Below the pieces are notes generated by a model. It made no database searches. It was given only the letters and a program-made list of their open reading frames with translations, and had not been told where the DNA came from. The position numbers and the translations under genes were made by a program. This document shows, in pieces, positions 1-4,832 of a stretch of DNA of 6,071 nucleotides. The stretch is from Sphingomonas sp. (GTDB lineage Bacteria > Pseudomonadota > Alphaproteobacteria > Sphingomonadales > Sphingomonadaceae): the NCBI GenBank assembly GCA_019747165.1, contig JAIERC010000279.1:1-6071 (forward strand), in the 5' to 3' direction. Position 1 is the first letter of the stretch, and every line of letters starts with the position of its first letter.

Positions 1-87
1 GACTCGCCTGCCTATTTTGCTTATTTCCGTGATCCAGATGGCAATAAGCTGTGTGCCTATCATTTCCTGCCGCCGCCAGCGCGCTGA
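1..87 (+). CDS. VOC/glyoxalase-fold protein, C-terminal fragment
   Basis: The window opens inside this gene. Frame 1 reads 28 codons and ends at a TGA at 85-87. The visible tail contains FRDPDGNKLCAYHF, which matches the last beta-strand signature (DPDGN) of the vicinal-oxygen-chelate superfamily (glyoxalase I, bleomycin-resistance proteins, dioxygenases). In metal-dependent glyoxalases a Glu just after DPDGN binds the metal. Here the equivalent positions read L-C-A, as in many small VOC proteins of unknown substrate, so no reaction can be assigned. It probably forms an operon with the epimerase starting 20 bases downstream. Family assignment is good; function is unknown because the rest of the gene lies outside the window. 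Confidence 0.8.
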   Translation, partial: DSPAYFAYFRDPDGNKLCAYHFLPPPAR

Positions 88-98
88 GACTCGCTGGC

Positions 99-102
99 GA
101 GG
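99..102 (+). promoter_or_regulatory. Shine-Dalgarno fixing the DapF-like start
   Basis: GAGG lies 5 bases before the ATG at 108. This supports that start over the in-frame ATG at 51, which would add 19 residues translated from inside the preceding VOC gene and would put non-family sequence before the conserved N-terminal strand. Confidence 0.5.
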
Positions 103-107
103 CTGTG

Positions 108-1052
108 ATGCAGGTCGAGATTCTGAAATGCCATGGTTCCGGCAATGACTTTCCGCTGATCGACGCGCGCGCAATGACGCTGACCGACGCCCAATGGTCA
201 ATCGTTGCGCGCGCGCTTGCCGACCGATCCGGCCTGGTCGGTGGTGACGGCCTGTTGCTGCTCGATAAAAGATCCGAAATGGATGTTTTATCGATGCGGA
301 TGTTGAATGTTGATGGGTCTGAGGCTGAAACATGCCTTAATGGGCTGCGATGCGTTGCGCGGGCGGGGTTTGAAGCGCTGGACGTAAGCGAGGCAACGGT
401 GGGGCTGAAGACCAGCCGCGCCGAGGTGCGTTTGGACCCGCCACTGGCCCCCGGCGTGGTGACGGTGCGCGAGACCGTTGGCCCGGCCGATCTGGATGTA
501 ACACGCTGGCCACTTGGCGACGCGACCCGGATTGTCGAGGCGGTAATCCCGCTGCTCGACAGCCCCCGAACCTTCACCGCCATCGCGATGCCCAACCCGC
601 ATCTGGTGAGCTTTGTCGACCATGTCGATGACGATGAACTGAGCGCGATCGGTGCCCGATGCGAGGCCGCCCCCCCTTGGCTCCCCAACCGCGCCAATGT
701 GTCGTTCATCGAACAACGCGGTGTCGATCTGTTCGTGCGGACCTTTGAGCGCGGGGTTGGCCTGACCAATAGCTGCGGCAGCGCGATGGCGGCATCGACC
801 TATGCCGCCTGCCTGACTGGCAGGATCGATTATGACCGGATGCTGACCGTCTTCAACCGGGGCGGCATGGTGCGGGCGATGGCGACTCCGGCGGGGATCG
901 TGACGCTATCGGGCAATGCGACGTTTGAATGGCGCGGCACGGTGACGATCGATCTCGCCACCGAAAAGGCAACCGACCTGATCATTACCGAACGCCGCGA
1001 ACACGAAGTGGCGGCTTGGGACGCGGTGGTCACCGCGCTGGCGGCGGGGTGA
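108..1052 (+). CDS. dapF: Diaminopimelate epimerase-like protein (divergent DapF)
   Basis: This 314-aa protein belongs to the PLP-independent, two-cysteine epimerase family. DapF converts LL- to meso-diaminopimelate in the cytosol for lysine and peptidoglycan synthesis. Visible motifs are HGSGNDF (9-15), NVDGSEAETCLNGLRC (67-82, catalytic Cys76), PNPHLVSF (162-169), RANV (195-198), and FERGVGLTNSCGS (213-225, Glu214, Arg215, catalytic Cys223). The Glu-to-second-Cys spacing (9) equals that of E. coli DapF (E208, C217). Oddities: the first cysteine is followed by Leu-Asn rather than the usual Gly-Asn, and GLTNSCGS replaces the common GET.ACGTG. From memory this resembles the Listeria/lactobacilli-type DapF more than the usual proteobacterial enzyme. 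Length is slightly above the usual 270-290 aa, with a C-terminal extension from about residue 285. It may be a second, paralogous epimerase acting on another amino acid. It follows the VOC gene by 20 bases on the same strand. Confidence 0.82.
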   Translation: MQVEILKCHGSGNDFPLIDARAMTLTDAQWSIVARALADRSGLVGGDGLLLLDKRSEMDVLSMRMLNVDGSEAETCLNGLRCVARAGFEALDVSEATVGLKTSRAEVRLDPPLAPGVVTVRETVGPADLDVTRWPLGDATRIVEAVIPLLDSPRTFTAIAMPNPHLVSFVDHVDDDELSAIGARCEAAPPWLPNRANVSFIEQRGVDLFVRTFERGVGLTNSCGSAMAASTYAACLTGRIDYDRMLTVFNRGGMVRAMATPAGIVTLSGNATFEWRGTVTIDLATEKATDLIITERREHEVAAWDAVVTALAAG

Positions 1053-1163
1053 GGGGGTGGGTGGCGCAGCGATGCAGCGCAATCTGGTAGAGTCCGGGAG
1101 CCCATAGGAAAAATTTGTTAGAAAGCCGTCGTTCCGCCAATTGGTCCGCCTTCTCTGCCGCTG

Positions 1164-3446
1164 TTACAATCTCCAATGCAACGATGCTGTCACCGATCGC
1201 TGTGGAAATGGGTGGAACAGGAAGTATCGGTTATTGTTGACGTTATCGATGCCGATCGCTGCATCGAGCTGGCGATTGAGGCGCAACGTACCGCGCAGAT
1301 CGACCACGAAATATTTGTCGAAGCCCTGAAAGGTGTCGCCAAAGATATCGGCGTTGTCGAGGGTTGCAAAATTGCGGCTTGAATAGCGCGCAGCGGCGGT
1401 GAGCGCGACCCGCTCGATCGGGCGCCAGGTCACGACGGCATTGGCCTTCCAACGCGGGACACTGGGCAGCAATCTGCCGACGGATGAGGGGAATACGGGA
1501 TTTTGAGAGGTGATCGCATCGGCATAGGTGACGCTGCCGGAGAGATCGACGTGATGGATGACATCGCGCCGGTCCACCGCGAATTCGACCCCGCGTGCCC
1601 GGGTTTGCTGGACATTCTGGACGAACGACGCCGTGGCCGTCACGGTCGTGCCATTGGGCTGGACAACGGCAAGTGGCCCGGTCTGTGAGATCAGGGCACC
1701 GTCGACGACTTCATTGAACAGCGACAAGCGTATTGAGCCGCTTGCATCATGATAATCAGCTGCAAGCTCGACCGATCGTGCGCGTTCCGGGCGCAGATTG
1801 GGGTTGGGATTGGCGAGCACGGTGCCGACCGTCGTCGCTTGATATAATTCGCCAACCGTCGGGAAGCGCCATGCCTGCCCGAACGATGCTTTGAACGACC
1901 AGTTGGCGCCGGGCTGCCATTGCAGCGTTGCCTTTGGCGAAAAGCCGTTGGCGGTGCGCACTGGCTGGCCGATGCCGGGGCTGGCCGCGCTGACCTGATT
2001 AAAGCCATCGGCTGCCCGCCACCATTCCTGCCGCGCGCCAAGCGTCAGCACCACGCCAGGTGCAAATCGCCAGGCATCCTGCGCCCAAATCGCCACTGTG
2101 CGGGTATTGCCGAGCGATGCGGCGGTACGGCTGCCAAGAATGCCGCCAATCCAGTCGGACGTCGCAAAGCTCTGCGATCGCAGCGTATAGCGATCAGCAT
2201 GCGCGCCGATCGACAAGACATGGTCGTCGATCCCGTTGCTGTCCTTGGCTCCACTGCGCAGCGCGGCTTTGCCATCGAGCGTCCACCACCCCGTGCCGTC
2301 CTGTCGTTGGACGATGCCCGTGCCGCCAGTGAAGGCGGCTGGCAGCGTCGCGGTCGGTGATGACTGCGCATCTGTTGCATAGTCGTACAATGATCCAGCG
2401 AGCTGCCAATCGAGGCGGCTTGCCTGCCCATCGATCGTCGCGCCGTGGATGAAATGGCGCTGCTCGCGCAGATAAAGTCCTGAATTGAAGCCGGAGGTAT
2501 AGACAGCATCGCCCGCAACATTGCGCAAATAGCTGTCGATCCGCGCTTGCGAGCTGTCGAGAAAGACGCCCAGCACATAACTCGCGCGGATATTTTCAGT
2601 GAGGTCGTAGGCGAGCTTCAGCTTGATCGTGTCCTGGACATGATGATCAATGTCTGACGCGCCAAGCACCCGGATCGGCGCGCCCAGCCGATTGAACGTG
2701 GCGATGCTGCCGACTGTACCAGCGGGCGTGGTCGTCGCCGTGACATAGGCAATTGGCTGCGCGTTGCTGACGGTATGGGTAATGCTGGTGAAAAAGGCGA
2801 AGCGACCGAAGCGATCGCCGATCGACGCCGAGACCTGGCCCGTTGGCAGCGACAGGCTGGTGGCATATTGCGTGTGCCACTGGTTATTGAAGAGCAATGT
2901 TGCCTGTGCGTCTAGCGTGTCGGGCAAGCGCGTCGTGATGTTCACCACGGTCCCAATTGAATTGCCCGCATAGGCCGCTGAAAAGGGGCCATAGAGCACG
3001 TCGATCTTCGCAATTTCCGCAGGGCTGACGAGCTGCCATTTCGGGCTGCCATTGCCGTTATTGTTGGCGATGAGCGCTGACAGCGGCACGCCGTCTGCAA
3101 AGATGAGGCTGCGCGCGCTGGCGCCCAGCCCGGAGGTCCGCGTTGCGATTGGCGCGAAATTATCGCCGATCGACCGTTTGCGGATGATCAGGCTCGGGGC
3201 GTATTTGAGGGTATCTTCAATACTCACCGCGTTGATTGTCGTGGCAATGCGGGCGGCATCAACGGTTACGGTGGTGTTGGGGACGTTTTCGATCTTCCGC
3301 CGCGACTCTGCGGTGACGACAATGTCTTTTTGATCGGCAGACGGTGACGGCTCTGCGTCGATAAGGTCAGGGGCAAAAGCGGGCGCCAATACAGGCAAGG
3401 GTGCAGCAGCCGGCGCGGCAAGCGCGGCCAGATAGAAATACATCAT
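1164..3446 (-). CDS. TonB-dependent outer-membrane receptor
   Basis: This 760-aa protein is an outer-membrane 22-strand barrel with an N-terminal plug, of the kind that imports siderophores, metal chelates, cobalamin or other scarce ligands using TonB energy. Residues 1-25 are an Ala/Pro-rich hydrophobic signal, unusual in lacking basic residues. A TonB box, DIVVTA, is at 41-46. The plug spans about 50-175, including RTSGLGASARSLIFADG (103-119) and the closing motif VLYGPFSAAYAGNSIG (150-165). The rest is barrel, with FRPERAR-type and GIDNVNNNRYF motifs near the C-terminus. The final residue is Leu instead of the usual terminal aromatic. The start is a tandem ATGATG with only a weak GGGA 10 bases upstream; no other ATG, GTG or TTG start appears in frame. 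It lies 56 bases after a DUF2946 gene, so it is probably co-transcribed with it. After M1 and M2 there is no Met or Cys. The substrate is not identifiable; metal or a chelate is inferred from context. Confidence 0.93.
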   Translation of the reverse strand: MMYFYLAALAAPAAAPLPVLAPAFAPDLIDAEPSPSADQKDIVVTAESRRKIENVPNTTVTVDAARIATTINAVSIEDTLKYAPSLIIRKRSIGDNFAPIATRTSGLGASARSLIFADGVPLSALIANNNGNGSPKWQLVSPAEIAKIDVLYGPFSAAYAGNSIGTVVNITTRLPDTLDAQATLLFNNQWHTQYATSLSLPTGQVSASIGDRFGRFAFFTSITHTVSNAQPIAYVTATTTPAGTVGSIATFNRLGAPIRVLGASDIDHHVQDTIKLKLAYDLTENIRASYVLGVFLDSSQARIDSYLRNVAGDAVYTSGFNSGLYLREQRHFIHGATIDGQASRLDWQLAGSLYDYATDAQSSPTATLPAAFTGGTGIVQRQDGTGWWTLDGKAALRSGAKDSNGIDDHVLSIGAHADRYTLRSQSFATSDWIGGILGSRTAASLGNTRTVAIWAQDAWRFAPGVVLTLGARQEWWRAADGFNQVSAASPGIGQPVRTANGFSPKATLQWQPGANWSFKASFGQAWRFPTVGELYQATTVGTVLANPNPNLRPERARSVELAADYHDASGSIRLSLFNEVVDGALISQTGPLAVVQPNGTTVTATASFVQNVQQTRARGVEFAVDRRDVIHHVDLSGSVTYADAITSQNPVFPSSVGRLLPSVPRWKANAVVTWRPIERVALTAAARYSSRNFATLDNADIFGDTFQGFDKYFVVDLRGTLRLNRQLDAAIGIDNVNNNRYFLFHPFPQRSVTASLHWRL

Positions 3447-3478
3447 GGTCGAAAAATCCCAGATCTGAAGAATGAACA

Positions 3479-3496
3479 GCCGCGCGCAGGCGCGGC
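3479..3496 (-). repeat. Intercistronic hairpin between DUF2946 and TonB-receptor genes
   Basis: GCCGCGC and GCGCGGC form a perfect 7-bp all-GC stem around a 4-base loop, in the 56-base gap between the DUF2946 stop and the receptor ATG. On the transcribed (minus) strand it is followed by a T-rich but interrupted stretch, so it is not a classic terminator. It could be a leaky terminator, an RNase-processing or mRNA-stability element that sets the ratio of the two proteins, or chance in GC-rich DNA. Confidence 0.45.
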
Positions 3497-3502
3497 GGCG
3501 TA

Positions 3503-3901
3503 TCAGATCAGCCTGGGTGGTCCGGTCGATGGCGGCGGGGGGGCGGCGAGGCCACGCCCGACCGAAACGGTTTGGCGTGGGATCATCCCAAATGCATCGG
3601 TGCCCGACCGGATCAGCGCAATTTCGAGGCTAGGCACGCCATCAATGCCGTGCCCCAGCACAGCGAACCCGCATGGTTGTGCGTCATGATTGCCGCTTGC
3701 CGGCACATCCTTTTGGGTTTTGCCGGTGCGATCCATCCACACCGTCTGCGGGCCCATGCCGCTGCAGATCGCGATGCGTACCATGCCATGGGTGTCGGTT
3801 ATGGGCATCCAGCCGGCCGGAATCAGTGCACGCAACAGCATGGCGCACGCGATCAGCGCGAGCGCGGCTTGACGACTGGGTTGGCTTAGTCGGCGCGGCA
3901 T
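3503..3901 (-). CDS. DUF2946-like small membrane protein
   Basis: A protein of 132 aa when started at the ATG at 3901; a longer frame from 4000 adds 33 Arg/His-rich residues with no family resemblance. A basic N-terminus (MPRRLSQPSRQ) precedes one hydrophobic segment, about 12-31, reading into LRALIPAGWMP (23-33). It is followed by ICSG (45-48, Cys46), a His72/Cys77 pair in HDAQPCGF, and a Pro-rich tail with GPP. LRALIPAGWMP, IC.G and a GPP tail are hallmarks I associate with DUF2946, a family of unknown function often found beside TonB-dependent receptors, some of them copper receptors. Met32, 40, 49 and 56, Cys46 and Cys77, and His38 and 72 could be metal ligands; this is speculation. It is probably anchored in the inner membrane with the rest in the periplasm. 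The Shine-Dalgarno is weak (AGAG at about 7 bases). Confidence 0.75.
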   Translation of the reverse strand: MPRRLSQPSRQAALALIACAMLLRALIPAGWMPITDTHGMVRIAICSGMGPQTVWMDRTGKTQKDVPASGNHDAQPCGFAVLGHGIDGVPSLEIALIRSGTDAFGMIPRQTVSVGRGLAAPPPPSTGPPRLI

Positions 3902-4189
3902 GCGCGCTCTGTGACGAAGATCCGTCGCAGGCGCAATGCGCTTAGGGTGTCGTTGAGCGGGTAGCTGTGAATGCCTGGCCCGGGAGCGCGACGCCATCAA
4001 TAAGTCGTGTATTCGAAGTTGAGGCGATATCGATCACATGGCCCACCGCATGCCTTGCCATCTACGCCATTGGTGCCGCGAAACGCGCGGGTTTGACTCG
4101 ACCGGATCGAGGACCGTTCAGGAATAGCATTTTCGCATCAATTTCCGGCCCCCGGCCAATCATTAAATTCACCATATTGGTTAAAAAAC
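3902..4189. other. Non-coding divergent intergenic region
   Basis: These 288 bases separate the leftward DUF2946/receptor pair from the rightward packaging genes. I see no convincing gene, tRNA or repeat array. Close to the DUF2946 start are an 11-base palindrome GCGCAATGCGC (3931-3941) and a small inverted repeat GACG-N6-CGTC (3913-3926), either of which might be an operator or chance. No clear leftward -35/-10 pair was found. The right end (about 4158-4190) is distinctly AT-rich compared with its surroundings. Confidence 0.55.
4158..4170 (+). promoter_or_regulatory. Possible IHF-like site upstream of the packaging promoter
   Basis: AATCATTAAATTC matches the IHF consensus WATCAANNNNTTR with two mismatches and sits in an AT-rich patch about 20 bases upstream of the -35 hexamer. 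IHF is known to participate in GTA promoter activation in Caulobacter. The match is weak and unverified. Confidence 0.2.
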
Positions 4190-4218
4190 TTGACAGCGTC
4201 ACGCTATTTAGGTACACA
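4190..4218 (+). promoter_or_regulatory. Sigma70-type promoter for the packaging operon or a short leader RNA
   Basis: A perfect -35 hexamer TTGACA (4190-4195), a 17-base spacer and TACACA (4213-4218) as a poor -10 give an expected start near 4225. It points at the terminator hairpin and the small terminase gene. The weak -10 would fit a promoter needing an activator. An AT-rich stretch precedes it. Confidence 0.5.
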
Positions 4219-4244
4219 TCAGGAACGTTGAAGAATTGCGAGTC

Positions 4245-4278
4245 GGGGCGGTTGGGCATGAGCCGGGCCGCCCCTTTT
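4245..4278 (+). terminator. Intrinsic terminator in the leader of the packaging operon
   Basis: GGGGCGG (4245-4251) pairs perfectly with CCGCCCC (4268-4274). The stem continues inward with two T-G wobbles, one G-G mismatch and GGC/GCC closing an ATGA loop. TTTT (4275-4278) follows directly. It lies about 20 bases after the predicted transcription start and about 55 bases before the small terminase start codon, so it cannot terminate a complete upstream gene on this strand. It looks like an attenuator or the end of a very short RNA. The T-tract is short, so efficiency is uncertain. Confidence 0.6.
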
Positions 4279-4317
4279 CGTTGGTGCTGGCGGGGCTGCC
4301 GTGATTGGCGTTGACAA

Positions 4318-4324
4318 GGGGGAG
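4318..4324 (+). promoter_or_regulatory. Strong Shine-Dalgarno fixing a GTG start
   Basis: GGGGGAG is 7 bases upstream of the GTG at 4332. It supports that start over the in-frame TTG at 4305, for which the sequence upstream offers no comparable site. Confidence 0.6.
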
Positions 4325-4331
4325 CGGCGGG

Positions 4332-4832
4332 GTGGCGCGTGATACGCACAAGCGACCGGCAACGCCGACCGTGACTCGCCCAACCGCCTATACCGGCCGC
4401 AAATGGGTGCGCTGGACGGCCAAGAAAAAGGCCGCGTTTCTCGATCATCTGGCCGCGACCTGCAATGTGAAGGCGGCGGCGGCGGTGATCGGGGTTGATC
4501 CCGCGAGCGTCTATGCGCTGCGGCGCCACGATCTGGACTTTGCCGCTGCGTGGCATGACGCGCTGGAGGCAGGCTATGCGATGCTGGAAACCCAATTGGT
4601 TGGCCATGCGCTGTCGGGTGGTGGCGCGCGGTTGATCGACAATGGCGCGACTGATTTGACGGGGCCGATCGATGTCGATCTCGCGCTGCGGTTGTTGGCG
4701 GCGCACCGGACACGTGCTGCCGGTCGGCCACGGCGCGGCGGCGCGCCCCGGCAATTGGCGAGCGCTGACGAAACTGATGCCGCGATATTGAAAAAGTTAC
4801 GGGCGATGGAGCAGCGAAAGGCACAAACGTGA
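4332..4832 (+). CDS. Small terminase-like HTH protein, GTA/phage packaging
   Basis: A 166-aa protein from a GTG start. After a basic Thr/Pro-rich N-terminus comes a region resembling the DNA-recognition domain of small terminases. KKKAAFLDHLAATCNVKAAAAVIGVDPASVYALRRHD (about 31-67) reads as a helix-turn-helix, followed by FAAAWHDALEAGYAMLETQLV (about 70-90), a helical stretch suited to ring oligomerisation. The tail (about 128-166) is Arg/Lys-rich and could contact the large subunit. In phages and GTAs the small subunit recognises or holds DNA and stimulates the large subunit's ATPase. Its stop overlaps the large-terminase start as GTGA (4829-4832), implying translational coupling and a stoichiometric partnership. 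It is longer than the roughly 107-aa gp1 of the Rhodobacter GTA. Assignment rests on the HTH pattern plus position, not on strong family motifs. Confidence 0.72.
   Translation: MARDTHKRPATPTVTRPTAYTGRKWVRWTAKKKAAFLDHLAATCNVKAAAAVIGVDPASVYALRRHDLDFAAAWHDALEAGYAMLETQLVGHALSGGGARLIDNGATDLTGPIDVDLALRLLAAHRTRAAGRPRRGGAPRQLASADETDAAILKKLRAMEQRKAQT

Noticed and set aside
51..107. Upstream ATG extending the epimerase by 19 residues
   Set aside because: It would start inside the VOC gene; the ATG at 108 has a Shine-Dalgarno and begins at the conserved family N-terminus.
1053..1163. Search for a bidirectional terminator between the convergent epimerase and receptor genes
   Set aside because: Only an 8-base palindrome CCAATTGG (1137-1144) and short GC repeats are present. 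No stem followed by a T-run was found on either strand, so no terminator is called.
1920..2360. Plus-strand 146-codon frame inside the TonB receptor gene
   Set aside because: It lies antisense to a well-supported receptor coding region and shows no family features.
3902..4189. Search for tRNA, attachment site or CRISPR repeats in the intergenic region
   Set aside because: No T-arm or anticodon-arm pattern, no repeated units and no duplicated core sequence was seen.
4181..4195. Possible CtrA site (TTAA-N7-TTAA) at the promoter
   Set aside because: Only the first TTAA is present; the second half reads GACA, so the match is too poor to report as a site.
3967..4314. Plus-strand 115-codon open frame across the divergent intergenic region
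   Set aside because: No recognisable motif, no good ribosome site, and it runs through the predicted promoter and terminator. It is probably chance.
4311..4316. Second TTGACA just before the small terminase
   Set aside because: It overlaps the ribosome-binding region and has no plausible -10 upstream of the start codon.
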